Shown piece after piece: positions 46,788 to 56,177 of a stretch of 64,000 nt of DNA. The DNA lies in assembly GCA_900551455.1 (NCBI GenBank), contig URVV01000004.1, positions 22,330 to 86,329 of the forward strand, written 5' to 3'. The position numbers were made by a program, and so were the translations under genes. Under the pieces are notes generated by a model. That model saw only the letters and a list, made by a program, of their open reading frames with translations, was not told the origin of the DNA and did no database searches. Source of the DNA: an uncultured Mycoplasmatota bacterium. Its GTDB lineage: Bacteria > Bacillota_I > Bacilli_A > RF39 > UBA660. Positions within the stretch are counted from its first letter, which is position 1, and each line of letters starts with the position of its first letter.

Positions 46788-48095
46788 ATGTTTGAAAATT
46801 TAAGTGACAGATTACAAAGTATAGCCCACAAAATAAAAGGCTATGGAAAAATAACAGAAGATAACATATCAGAAATGATGAGAGAAATAAGATTATCCCT
46901 TCTAGAAGCAGATGTTAACTACAAAGTAGTAAAGGAATTTACAAATAACGTTAAAGAAAAAGCCCTTGGTGAAGAAGTAAATAAAAGTCTAAACCCCGGT
47001 GACTTATTTGTAAAAATAGTAAGGGATGAACTACAAGAATTATTAGGAGGAGATAATGCTCCCCTAGTTACAGACAAGAAACCTACTGTAGCTATGCTAG
47101 TAGGCCTTCAAGGATCTGGTAAAACTACTACCAATGGGAAACTTGCTAATTTACTAAGAAAAAAATATCACAAGAATCCCCTACTAGTAGCTTGTGATGT
47201 ATATAGACCAGCTGCCATTGATCAATTAAAACAAATTGGTAAAGAACTAAACATTCCAGTATACAGTGAAGGATTGAAAGATCCTGTAGAAATAAGTAAA
47301 AATGTTTTAACATACGCCAAAGAAAACGGTTACGACTATATTCTTATAGACACTGCCGGTAGACTTCATATTGATCAATTATTAATGACAGAATTAAAAA
47401 ATATAGTAGGCGTAGTTAATCCAAACGAAATATTACTTGTTCTAGATGCAATGATGGGACAAGATGCCATTAACGTTATAACTGGTTTTAATGATGCTCT
47501 CCAATTAACCGGTGTTATTTTAACCAAATTAGATGGCGACACCAGAGGAGGAGTTGCCCTATCAGTAAGACATTTAACCCATATTCCTATTAAATTTATT
47601 GGTATTAGTGAAAAAATGGATGGCCTAACCGAATTCCATCCCGATCGTATGGCAAATCGTATTATAGGAATGGGAGATGTCATTAGTTTAGTAGAAAAAG
47701 TACAAGATGAAATTGATGAAAAAGAAGCCGAAAAAACCGCCAAAAAAATGATGAAAGGAAATTTTGATTTAGAAGATTTCCTATCCCAATTAAATCAAAT
47801 AAAAAAACTAGGACCTCTCGAAAATTTAATTAAACTATTACCCGGAGCAAAAAAGATGGGTCTTAATAATGCTAAAATAGATCCAAAACAAATGGCCCAT
47901 ATCGAAGCTATTGTCCTATCAATGACCCCTGAAGAAAGAAAACATCCAGAAATTATTAAAGCAAGTAGGAAACAAAGAATAGCCAAAGGGTGTGGATTAA
48001 ATGTAAGCGATGTCAATAAACTACTAAATCAATTTGAAGAAATGAAAAAAATGATGAAAATGATAAACAATAAAAACTTTAAAATGCCATTCTAA
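46788..48095 (+). CDS. ffh: Signal recognition particle GTPase Ffh (SRP54)
   Basis: About 435 residues. N domain (FENLSDRLQSIAHKIKGYGKITEDNISEMMREIRLSLLEADVNYKVV), G domain (GLQGSGKTT, DVYRPAAIDQL, DTAGR, TKLDGDTRGG) and the methionine-rich M domain (residues ~300-435: MMKGNFDLEDFLSQLNQIKKLG, MNNKNFKMPF-like end). It recognises signal sequences and delivers ribosomes to FtsY. ATG at 46788 chosen for AGGTGAT spacing. ylxM, often upstream, is absent. A -10 TATAAT lies at 46765-46770. Confidence 0.96.
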   Translation: MFENLSDRLQSIAHKIKGYGKITEDNISEMMREIRLSLLEADVNYKVVKEFTNNVKEKALGEEVNKSLNPGDLFVKIVRDELQELLGGDNAPLVTDKKPTVAMLVGLQGSGKTTTNGKLANLLRKKYHKNPLLVACDVYRPAAIDQLKQIGKELNIPVYSEGLKDPVEISKNVLTYAKENGYDYILIDTAGRLHIDQLLMTELKNIVGVVNPNEILLVLDAMMGQDAINVITGFNDALQLTGVILTKLDGDTRGGVALSVRHLTHIPIKFIGISEKMDGLTEFHPDRMANRIIGMGDVISLVEKVQDEIDEKEAEKTAKKMMKGNFDLEDFLSQLNQIKKLGPLENLIKLLPGAKKMGLNNAKIDPKQMAHIEAIVLSMTPEERKHPEIIKASRKQRIAKGCGLNVSDVNKLLNQFEEMKKMMKMINNKNFKMPF

Positions 48096-48169
48096 TAAAT
48101 AACTTTAAATTAAAAAAATAAAAATATATGATAAAATATAAATAAATAACCATTAAGGGAGGTTTTTAA

Positions 48170-48871
48170 ATGAACATAGCAATAATTTTTGCCGGAGGAA
48201 CAGGTCAACGAATGGGAACAGAAATACCCAAACAATTTTTAAAAATTGACAGAAAACCAATAATTATTCATACAATTGAAAAATTTGAAAAAAATGAAAA
48301 TATTGATGCAATTATTATCTCCTGCCTAGAAACCTGGATTCCAAAATTAGAAAAACTAGTAAAACAATATAACATTAAAAAAGTAAAATCTATTATTCCA
48401 GGTGGAGAAACTGGTCAACTATCAATATTTAATGGTATCAATACTGCATATAAAATGTTCCCAAAAGAATCAATTGTTTTAATTCACGATGGAGTTAGAC
48501 CATTTATTGATAACAATCTTATTAATGAAAATATAAAAACAACTAAAGAAAAAGGAAGTGCTATTTCCTGCGTCAAATCAACTGAAACATTTACAATAAT
48601 AAATGAAAATATGGATATAATTAAAATTCCCGAAAGAAGTGAATCTTTAGTAGCTAAAGCCCCACAAACTTTTATTTTAGATGACATATACAATGCCCAT
48701 CTTAAAGCAATGAAAGAAGAAAAATATAACTTTATTGATTCTTGTACCTTAATGGACCATTACAATTATCACTTAACAGTTGTATTAACAGACTATGATA
48801 ATATTAAAATAACAACTCCTAAAGATATATTCTTAGCAAAATCAATTTACAACAGGAGAAAAAATGATTAA
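48170..48871 (+). CDS. Cytidylyltransferase, IspD/TarI family
   Basis: A 233-residue nucleotidyltransferase: IIFAGGTGQRMGTEIPKQFLKIDRKPIIIHTIEKF, HDGVRPFI and AKAPQTFILDDI, ending KITTPKDIFLAKSI. The family includes IspD (isoprenoid pathway) and TarI (CDP-ribitol for teichoic acid). The next gene overlaps by 8 nt and is a nucleotide-sugar epimerase/dehydratase, so a surface-polymer role (TarI-like) is somewhat more likely; IspD is the alternative. Confidence 0.88.
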   Translation: MNIAIIFAGGTGQRMGTEIPKQFLKIDRKPIIIHTIEKFEKNENIDAIIISCLETWIPKLEKLVKQYNIKKVKSIIPGGETGQLSIFNGINTAYKMFPKESIVLIHDGVRPFIDNNLINENIKTTKEKGSAISCVKSTETFTIINENMDIIKIPERSESLVAKAPQTFILDDIYNAHLKAMKEEKYNFIDSCTLMDHYNYHLTVVLTDYDNIKITTPKDIFLAKSIYNRRKND

Positions 48872-49919
48872 TAATACCATAATTCTTGATGATATAAATG
48901 AAATAATAAATAATAGCACCTCATCTATTCCATTTCTAAAAAACAAAAGCATTCTAATTACTGGGGCTAATGGAATGCTCTCATCATATTTAGTAGCTAC
49001 TTTTCTAAAACTAAATCAAAATCTTAACACAAACATCAAAATATACGCTTTAGTTAGAAATAAAGAAAAATTTTATTCAAAAATGGGCATATTCCAAGAA
49101 GAAAATATCACTGTAATTGAACAAGACATATGTAAAAAAATAGATCTCGAAGAAAAAATAGATATTATATTTCACTTTGCTAGTTCTTCTAATCCTCAAA
49201 CAATTCTAAATTCTCCAATAGATATTATTAAAGCAAATACATTAGGAACATATAATGTTTTAGAATTTTCTAAAAAAAATAAATCCTATGTAGTATTTTC
49301 ATCAACAAGGGAAATATATGGAAAAACTAATGAACTAGAAGCCATAAAAGAAACAGATTATGGCATCCTAGATCCTAGTGACCTAAGATCTTGTTATCCA
49401 GAAAGTAAAAGAATGGCTGAAAATATGATGATTTGTTATAACTATCAGTATAATATCCCCTATTGTATACTAAGGATAGCTCACTCCTACGGACCAGGAA
49501 TGATAATAAACAATGATGGAAGAATAATGGCTGATTTAATCGGAAATATTGTAAACAGACAAGATATAATATTAAAAAGTAAAGGTGAAGCTAAAAGATC
49601 ATTTTGCTATGTAAGTGACGCAATTACTGGAGTTTTAATAGCAATGAGCAAAGAAAAAAATCAAATATATAATTTATCCAATGAAAAAGAGGAAATAACA
49701 ATCAAAGAACTAGCCAATTTAATGTCCTCAATGTATAAAGATAAACAAATATCAGTTATATATAATATTCCTAAAGAACAATCAAAAGGATATGTATCAT
49801 TTAAAAGAACCCCATTAGATACCTCTAAAATTGAAAAATACGGCTGGACACCTAAAGTTAAATTACAAGAAGGTATTACTAAAACAGTTCAATTTTTTGA
49901 GAATATTAACCATTACTAA
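48864..49919 (+). CDS. NAD-dependent epimerase/dehydratase (extended SDR)
   Basis: A 351-residue short-chain dehydrogenase: nucleotide loop SILITGANGMLSSYLV, IIFHFASSSNPQ, catalytic YxxxK region (SCYPESKRMAENMMICYN), then RIAHSYGPGM. Similar to UDP-glucose 4-epimerase and dTDP-glucose dehydratase families; the substrate is unknown. It overlaps the cytidylyltransferase, so both may act in one CDP-sugar or polyol pathway. Confidence 0.88.
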   Translation: MINNTIILDDINEIINNSTSSIPFLKNKSILITGANGMLSSYLVATFLKLNQNLNTNIKIYALVRNKEKFYSKMGIFQEENITVIEQDICKKIDLEEKIDIIFHFASSSNPQTILNSPIDIIKANTLGTYNVLEFSKKNKSYVVFSSTREIYGKTNELEAIKETDYGILDPSDLRSCYPESKRMAENMMICYNYQYNIPYCILRIAHSYGPGMIINNDGRIMADLIGNIVNRQDIILKSKGEAKRSFCYVSDAITGVLIAMSKEKNQIYNLSNEKEEITIKELANLMSSMYKDKQISVIYNIPKEQSKGYVSFKRTPLDTSKIEKYGWTPKVKLQEGITKTVQFFENINHY

Positions 49920-49948
49920 AAAACTGTCTCTTAAGAGACAGTTTTTTA
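49917..49948. terminator. Bidirectional terminator
   Basis: Stem AAAACTGTCTCTT with AAGAGACAGTTTT and T/A runs on both sides, between the convergent epimerase and nagZ genes. Confidence 0.85.
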
Positions 49949-50017
49949 TATATCCTACTTATTAAAATTATTCTCTTCTTTTTCTATCTAAGAAAAGAAT
50001 CAATATAAATATTCTCT

Positions 50018-51208
50018 TTAATTGACAGGTATTTGTTCTAGAACTTTCTTATATTCTTCTCTATTTAAGTAACTCTTATCTAACATATTATCCTTAATAA
50101 ATTTTTGTTTATATAAAAGTATTCTTTTAACAGAATCATTAATTCTATCTTCAGTAATTATTCCCCTATCAACGGCTTCCTTAATAGCTGTCATAACTGT
50201 ATCAGGATTCTTAGGACTAAGTAAAATATCTACCCCTGCTTTAATTGCCATAACATATACCTCCTCTTCCTTATATCCCTTATTAACCCCTTGCATTCCT
50301 AATCCATCCGTAATAATAATTCCCTTATAATTTAATTTATCTCTCAAAATACCTGTAACAATATCCCTAGATAATGTTGCTGGAGTATTATCCCCAGTAA
50401 TTTTAGGCAAAGATATATGTCCTATCATTATCATACTAACCCCATCATTAATTGCTTCTTTAAAAGGAACCAATTCATTACTAAGTAACTCCTCATAACT
50501 CTTATCAATAATAGGTAAATCTAAATGTGAATCAGTCTCCGTATCTCCGTGACCGGGAAAATGTTTTACACAAGACATAACTCCATTATCTTCCAATCCC
50601 CGTCTTAAATACATTCCCATTTTACTAACAATATCTTTATTACTACCAAAAGATCTATATCCAATAACCTCATTTTTAGGATTACTATAAATATCCAATA
50701 CCGGTGTAAAATCTAAATTAACTCCCAAAGTCTTAACTTGTTTAGCAATAATATCCCCTACCTGATAAGCTAAACTATTATTTCCTGTCTTTCCTAAATA
50801 ATACATATAAGGAACATCTGCCACTTTCACATCCGAAAAATTTCTTAAACGTTGTACTCTTCCTCCCTCTTCATCAATTGCAATAAATAATGGAATACTA
50901 TAAGACTGTTTAATTGCTCTAACAAACCTTAAAGTCTCATCATATGTAGTAATATTCTCTCCCATAATAATAAATCCTCCCGGATGAATCCTTTTAATAA
51001 TTCCCTCCATTTCTTCATCATAACTCTTTTTAGAACTACTAATAATAATCATTTGCCCAATTTTCTCTTCAAGAGTAAAATTATCTAAATTATATTCTAA
51101 AAGTTCTTCTTCCCACCATTCAAGTTTCTTTTCCTCATATTCCTCTCTTTTTCCACATCCCGAAAGCATTAAAATAATTATCCAAAAAAAACCTAAAAAT
51201 CTCTTCAT
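50018..51208 (-). CDS. nagZ: Beta-N-acetylhexosaminidase NagZ, GH3, lipoprotein
   Basis: About 396 residues. Signal with lipobox LMLSGC. GH3 catalytic domain: IAIDEEGGRVQRL, KHFPGHGDTETDSHLDLP (NagZ-type Asp-His dyad) and IITDGLGMQGV. It removes GlcNAc from peptidoglycan fragments outside the membrane. It ends without the second domain of larger YbbD-like enzymes. ATG at 51208 gives the signal-peptide start MKRF. Confidence 0.92.
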   Translation of the reverse strand: MKRFLGFFWIIILMLSGCGKREEYEEKKLEWWEEELLEYNLDNFTLEEKIGQMIIISSSKKSYDEEMEGIIKRIHPGGFIIMGENITTYDETLRFVRAIKQSYSIPLFIAIDEEGGRVQRLRNFSDVKVADVPYMYYLGKTGNNSLAYQVGDIIAKQVKTLGVNLDFTPVLDIYSNPKNEVIGYRSFGSNKDIVSKMGMYLRRGLEDNGVMSCVKHFPGHGDTETDSHLDLPIIDKSYEELLSNELVPFKEAINDGVSMIMIGHISLPKITGDNTPATLSRDIVTGILRDKLNYKGIIITDGLGMQGVNKGYKEEEVYVMAIKAGVDILLSPKNPDTVMTAIKEAVDRGIITEDRINDSVKRILLYKQKFIKDNMLDKSYLNREEYKKVLEQIPVN

Positions 51209-51374
51209 CTTATCACCATACAATAATTATATCTCAAAATAAAAAATCAGATAAAATATTTTAACGACAATTTTCTTAATCAAACTTATCCAACATTAAA
51301 AATATCCATAATTGAAAAAAAATAACATCTATGATATAATCATAACATTAAATTTCAAGAAAGAAGTATGGTCT

Positions 51375-52109
51375 ATGAAAGAGTATAATTATCAAAATAT
51401 TCCTGAAGATACCCACATTATGAACAATTGGACACCACTAAAATTTACTATTAAAGATAACTATAAATATATTAATAAAAATCCCCTTCTAACAATAATA
51501 ACCAATATTCTAGATCTCCCCATATACTTAATCTTATATATCCACAATAAAATATTTTATGGATATAAAATTATTAATAAACAAAACATCATTAAAAATA
51601 CTGGTTTTGTTTCTGTATCTAACCATATTCATCCTATGGACTGTACAATGGTAGGATTAATTTACTACCCAACTCTTATTTATTATCCAACTCTATCATC
51701 AAACTTTAAAATTCCTTTCATAAGACATCTAATTAAATTCTTAAATGCTCTTCCCATTCCCACAAAAGAGTCACATAAAAAAGAATTTTATCGTCAAATA
51801 AATGAAGCCTTAACAAATAAAAAAATAGTTCATATGTATCCTGAAGGTTCCCTTTGGCCATATTATGAAAAAATAAGACACTTTAAATATGGTGCCTTTA
51901 AAATGGCCGTAGATGCTAACGTCCCCATTCAACCAATCCGCTTTGAGCTTTCCAACCCCACATCCATCTTTAAATTATATAAAAAAAAGAAATGCATCAA
52001 AGCCAATATCCTTCCTCCCATCTACCCCAATCAAAAACTAGACAGAGTTCAAAGAATAGAAGATCTCTTAGAAAGAACATATCAAAATATAAAAGGAGAA
52101 ATAAAATGA
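51375..52109 (+). CDS. plsC: 1-acyl-sn-glycerol-3-phosphate acyltransferase, PlsC-like
   Basis: About 244 residues from the ATG at the plausible ribosome-site distance. Acyltransferase motif NHIHPMDCTM (NHx4D type), then YPEGS motif. The N-terminal hydrophobic segment (LLTIITNILDLPIYLILYI) suggests membrane association. It makes phosphatidate. It overlaps the next glycosyltransferase gene by 4 nt (ATGA), so both probably serve membrane lipid synthesis. Confidence 0.85.
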   Translation: MKEYNYQNIPEDTHIMNNWTPLKFTIKDNYKYINKNPLLTIITNILDLPIYLILYIHNKIFYGYKIINKQNIIKNTGFVSVSNHIHPMDCTMVGLIYYPTLIYYPTLSSNFKIPFIRHLIKFLNALPIPTKESHKKEFYRQINEALTNKKIVHMYPEGSLWPYYEKIRHFKYGAFKMAVDANVPIQPIRFELSNPTSIFKLYKKKKCIKANILPPIYPNQKLDRVQRIEDLLERTYQNIKGEIK

Positions 52110-53197
52110 AAATATTAATTTTATCATGTAGTACCGGTGGCGGTCATAATTCCTGTGCTAAATACATTCAAGAAGAATTAAAAGAAAATAATATTCTCTG
52201 TGAATTTAAAGATTTTTATAATATAGTTAATGCTAATGCTAAAGAACTATCAGAAAAAATATATCTTTCTACACTTGGCGGCAATGGTCAAGTCTTCAAA
52301 AATATTTATAAACTTGGAGAATTATATAGCAAAACAAAAATAAAAAGTCCTGTTTACCTAGTAAATAAATTTCATCAAAAGTCTCTCTATAATTATATAA
52401 CTGAAAATAATTTTGATTTAATTATTGCTACTCACTTATTCCCAGCCCTAACCCTAACTGCAATTAATAAGAATAAAAATTATCAAAAAATAAACTTTAT
52501 AACCATTGCTACCGACTATGAACCTTGCCCTTTTCTTGAAGAAACAAAACCAGATCATTTAGTAGTAGCCAAAGACTTAAATAAAAGATTTCTTTCAAAA
52601 GGCATCAAAAAAACAATTTTAACACCCCTTGGTATTCCTGTATCAACACGTTTCATAACCACTGCTAAAGATATTCGAAAAGAATTAAATATCAAAGATG
52701 AAAAAATAATTCTCATTATGCTAGGAAGTATGGGTTTTGGTAAAATCACTAATATTATTTCATCCATCTCTCAAGAAGAAAATGTAAAAATAATAATTGT
52801 CTGTGGTTCTAATAAAAAGTTATTATCTGAGTTAACAAACCTATCTAATCCTAATCTTATACCTCTAGGTTTTGTTAACAATATAAATGATCTGATTTAT
52901 ACCTCTGATGTAGTTCTCTCAAAACCAGGAGGTCTCTCTTCAACAGAAATTGCCAGTATTGGAAAACCATTAATTCATATCTATCCAATCCCCGGAATTG
53001 AAACCTATAATACCAATTATTTTTCTACAAGAAAGATGTCTCTATCGTGTCAAAAAGAAGAGGAAATAATTACTAGTTTAAGAAAAATTTTACAAGATGA
53101 AAAACTTCAAAAAAGAATGATCAAAAATCAACATAAGTACATTCCCAACACCTCTGCCAAAGATCTCGTAAATCTAATTAAAGAAAAATATAACTAA
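52106..53197 (+). CDS. Diacylglycerol glycosyltransferase, MGDG synthase/UgtP family
   Basis: About 363 residues from the ATG preceded by AAAGGAGA. N-terminal LILSCSTGGGHNSCAKYIQEEL is the family hallmark; the middle carries FITIATDYEPC. The C-terminal donor domain has LIMLGSMGFGKI, LIPLGFVNNINDLIYTSDVVLSKPGGLSSTEIASIGKPLIHI. It adds sugar to diacylglycerol to make glycolipids that can anchor lipoteichoic acid. Coupled with plsC. Confidence 0.92.
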   Translation: MKILILSCSTGGGHNSCAKYIQEELKENNILCEFKDFYNIVNANAKELSEKIYLSTLGGNGQVFKNIYKLGELYSKTKIKSPVYLVNKFHQKSLYNYITENNFDLIIATHLFPALTLTAINKNKNYQKINFITIATDYEPCPFLEETKPDHLVVAKDLNKRFLSKGIKKTILTPLGIPVSTRFITTAKDIRKELNIKDEKIILIMLGSMGFGKITNIISSISQEENVKIIIVCGSNKKLLSELTNLSNPNLIPLGFVNNINDLIYTSDVVLSKPGGLSSTEIASIGKPLIHIYPIPGIETYNTNYFSTRKMSLSCQKEEEIITSLRKILQDEKLQKRMIKNQHKYIPNTSAKDLVNLIKEKYN

Positions 53198-53230
53198 AAA
53201 ATATATCTCATAAAAGGATATATTTTTTTT
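53195..53230 (+). terminator. Terminator of the plsC operon
   Basis: AAAATATATC-8 nt-GGATATATTTT with a T-run, right after the glycosyltransferase stop. Confidence 0.75.
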
Positions 53231-53245
53231 AATAAATTATTCCTC

Positions 53246-53539
53246 TTAAAAATTTCTAAAATCATCCGGTATCAAAATATCTAAATACTTAATAGTATCC
53301 TCTTTTGTATATTTATTATCATCCTTTAACCATTCTACTCCCAAATTAATAACCCCCCCTAAATAAAATTTAGCAATAATATTACCAGGTATCTTCGTAT
53401 TAATTTCATCAGACTTAACTCTCTTAATAACATCATCATTAACTACACTAAGTAAAATATCCATCATAATACTATTTCTATTCTTAAGCATAATTAAACT
53501 ATATATATCCTTTTTATCCTCTACATAGTCTAAAAACAC
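53246..53539 (-). pseudogene. TetR-family regulator remnant, C-terminal domain only
   Basis: 97 residues from a GTG (LDYVEDKKDIYSLIMLKNRNSIMMDILLSVVNDDVIKRVK...IPGNIIAKFYLGGVINLGVEWLKDDNKY) look like the C-terminal ligand domain of a TetR regulator. The DNA-binding N-terminus is missing: the frame continues upstream into unrelated sequence with no HTH, shared with a plus-strand remnant. Best explained by a deletion of the divergent promoter region. Confidence 0.65.
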
Positions 53540-53930
53540 CTTAAAAAAATCTTCAGCTCTACTATTCGTAGTAGGAGTACTTATAACGAGTTTTCCTACC
53601 CCTACCCTTGCCCTAACAAAAAACGAAACTGTTTATGCCAAAATCGATGAATCTGGAAACATCAAAAACATCTTTGCTAATGAACATCTAATTAATACCC
53701 AATCAGATTCTCCTTTAGAAGACTATTCTGAATTAAAAAACATACTAAATATAAATGGTGATGAAAAATTCAAAATATCTGATAATAAAATAACCTGGAA
53801 TACCGCTGGAAAAGATATATTTTATCAAGGAACAACAGAAAAAGAATTACCTATAAAATTAAATATAACTTATAAACTAGATAATAAAAAAATATCATAC
53901 GATATTTCTTCCAGAGTATTGATAAACTCA
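53529..53930 (+). pseudogene. Fragment of an exported protein gene, both ends lost
   Basis: A plus-strand frame from 53529 (after an in-frame TAG) reads KSSALLFVVGVLITSFPTPTLALTKNETVYAKID, a signal peptide without a start codon, followed by a mature part (ESGNIKNIFANEHLINTQSD; GKDIFYQGTTEKELPIKLNITYKLDNKKISYDI). It resembles remembered large exported Bacillota proteins with the TKNETVY...IDESGNIK start, but the gene runs into a terminator after about 130 codons. With the adjacent TetR remnant it forms a scar. Confidence 0.6.
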
Positions 53931-53944
53931 ATACTCTTTTTTAA
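53910..53944 (+). terminator. Terminator inside the scar region
   Basis: Stem AGAGTATTGA-6 nt-TCAATACTCT followed by TTTTTT. Confidence 0.8.
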
Positions 53945-53946
53945 TA

Positions 53947-54201
53947 CTAAATATTTTCATTACAAACTTCTTCAAATCTATATTTCTGCTTAACATCAGG
54001 ATACTTATCTTTATCAACATAACTATTAAACATTTCATATGGCCTAGCCCATCTTAAATGTTCCCCATATAAGCCTTCATATATAACAACCCTCTTATAC
54101 TCCTCATCCCTATTAGATTCACTATCATAAACAATATCTATAACCTTATAAGTATTTCCCTTAAAATGCCTATATATCTTCCCTACTTTAACCTCTCGCA
54201 T
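53947..54201 (-). CDS. DUF1653 family protein
   Basis: About 84 residues from the ATG at 54201. Signature VGKIYRHFKGNTYKVIDIVYDSE...VVIYEGLYGEHLRWARPYEMF, then YRFEEV. Function unknown. It starts two bases after the gmk stop, whose last codons hold its ribosome site. Confidence 0.85.
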   Translation of the reverse strand: MREVKVGKIYRHFKGNTYKVIDIVYDSESNRDEEYKRVVIYEGLYGEHLRWARPYEMFNSYVDKDKYPDVKQKYRFEEVCNENI

Positions 54202-54202
54202 T

Positions 54203-54760
54203 TTATAAATTCTCCCTATCAATAATTTTTCTAAATTCATTCGTAGCATCATCGAGATTATCATTAACAATTACATAATCATAAAAACTAACTTGTTTAA
54301 GTTCCTCTTCTGCTATCTTTAACCTCTCTTCGATCTTATCAATAGATTCAGTCCCTCTATTAATAAGTCTTTTCCTAAGCTCATCAATTGAAGGAGGAGC
54401 AATATATATAAGTAATGCATCAGGAAAAATCTTTTTAATATTTTTTGCCCCATTTACATCAATTTCTGAAAATATATTAATTCCTTTATTAATTTTCTCC
54501 ATTACAAAGTCTTTTGAAGTACCATAATAATTTCCATTATAAATATTATATTCTAAAAACTTACCATCTTTTATTTGCCTTTCAAACTCTTCTTTAGAAA
54601 TAAAATTATAATTTACTCCATCTATTTCTCCTACTCTCTTCTCTCTCGTAGTAAAAGAAACTGAATACTCTGCTCTCATTTCCTTCATCAAAATATTACA
54701 TATAGTTCCCTTTCCAACTCCTGATGGTCCAGATACCACAATAAATTTCCCTTGTTTCAA
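54203..54760 (-). CDS. gmk: Guanylate kinase
   Basis: 185 residues, starting with TTG at 54760 after AGAGGTG; a longer ATG-started frame would add 24 hydrophobic residues unlike the family. KQGKFIVVSGPSGVGKGTICN is the P-loop; TTREKRVGEIDGVNYNFISKEEFE and GNYYGTS follow. It phosphorylates GMP to GDP. The usual rpoZ neighbour is absent; DUF1653 follows. Confidence 0.95.
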   Translation of the reverse strand: MKQGKFIVVSGPSGVGKGTICNILMKEMRAEYSVSFTTREKRVGEIDGVNYNFISKEEFERQIKDGKFLEYNIYNGNYYGTSKDFVMEKINKGINIFSEIDVNGAKNIKKIFPDALLIYIAPPSIDELRKRLINRGTESIDKIEERLKIAEEELKQVSFYDYVIVNDNLDDATNEFRKIIDRENL

Positions 54761-54864
54761 AAATAACACCTCTAATATAAGTATAAAGATAACTCTTAAT
54801 AAAATCAATTCTTTTCCAAAAAGTTTACACAAGTAAATATCTCCAACTTATGTATATTTGTAAA

Positions 54865-56082
54865 TGATGTGAAACAAAAATTTTGATAAAAATGATCCAA
54901 TTAGTATTGGGTTGTTTTTTCTTTGCTATCACACAAATAATACAGAAATGAATTTAGTCAATGATTAACTTTAGTTAAATTTATTTTGCATTGACTAAAG
55001 AAATGAATGTATTATAATTGTTAAGCAAAGAAATAATTAATTCTTGTCTTTTTTCTAATGGTGTTTTATATCCTAGAACTGCCATTGGTATTTTATTAGT
55101 TCTTTCTAAATGTTTTTTGCCTTTTATTCTTAAATCTTCAAGCGAATCAAATTTTAAATTATTATAAAACCTTTCGTTATCATTTCTATGACTTCTTTCA
55201 ACTTTTCCATTATGTCTTGGTGTTCTTGGTTTAATTTTGTGATGATCAATATCTAATTTTAAACACAATTCACCAAGTGGATGCAGCTTCTTCATTTTAC
55301 TTTGATTCCAAGTGAATTCTGTTCCATTATCTGTTTGAATTTCTATTGTTTTATATCCGTAATAGGAAATACATCTTTTTACAAAATCTACGGTATTAAC
55401 TGACGTGTGTTCATCATACCAAAAAAGAAATCTTTCTCTAGAAGCTTCATCAATGCATGTATATTGGTAAAACTTTTTATCTTTAGGTATTTTGTTGCTA
55501 TGGCAACAAGTTGGAACAAATTTTACATCAATTTGCCATTTAATTCCTAATTGCTTTGGTGTATCATATTTTTTAGGCACATATTTAGATGTATTTTTAA
55601 TATTTATTTCTTTATAAAAATCTAATCTTTTTAATACTCTATATAAGCTTCCAATATGCCTTGAATATCCTCGGTTAATTCTTAATTTATACCATAATTC
55701 ACATAATGTAATATCAGGATTTCTTCTTATTAGATTTTTAATCCAAGTTATTTCTTCATCAGTATGAGCATTAGGATGTTTTGATAATGGTCTATGCGAC
55801 TTATCTTTTAAAGATTCTTTAGTTCCATCATATTGTTTATTCCAACGATAAAGGTCTAGATATATGGTATTTTCTACATACATAACTAATTGAATTTCCG
55901 TTTCTATAAGTTTTAACTGCATTTTCTCTAATATGCAATTCATGAGACAAATATCTTTTGCTTTTTTCGTTATTTTCATTTATAATATTCATTGTGATTC
56001 AAGTCCTTTCGTATAAATTTTTTGTTCAACTCAATATTATACGACTTGAATCTCTTTTTTTCTATAGAAATGTTTCACATCA
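54865..56082. mobile_element. Insertion sequence, about 1.2 kb
   Basis: Bounded by the 12-bp inverted repeat TGATGTGAAACA (54865-54876) and its complement (56071-56082). It contains one DDE transposase, broken by a frameshift. It lies between gmk and cysS and interrupts no gene. No clear target duplication is visible. Confidence 0.8.
54981..55992 (-). pseudogene. DDE (rve/integrase-core) transposase with a frameshift
   Basis: The start is ATG 55992 (MNIINENNEKSKRYL, ...TYRNGNSISYVCRKYHIS), but that frame stops at 55837 after 51 codons. The natural continuation (LYRWNKQYDGTKESLKDK) is in another frame, so one base appears lost near 55850-55860. The rest is intact: QIDVKFVPT, IQTDNGTEFTW and GKVERSHRNDNERFYN give the D, D, E residues. 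A programmed frameshift is possible but the site is not slippery-looking. Confidence 0.75.
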
Positions 56083-56125
56083 ATTGTAACACAACAATAT
56101 CACATACTTTATCTCTTTAAAATTA

Positions 56126-56154
56126 TTTACATAAAATATATAAAATGATATAAT
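56126..56154 (+). promoter_or_regulatory. Promoter of cysS
   Basis: TTTACA (56126-56131), a 17-nt spacer and TATAAT (56149-56154), 24 nt before the start codon. No T-box leader is present. Confidence 0.7.
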
Positions 56155-56177
56155 TATAAAGAAAAAGGAGAGATATT

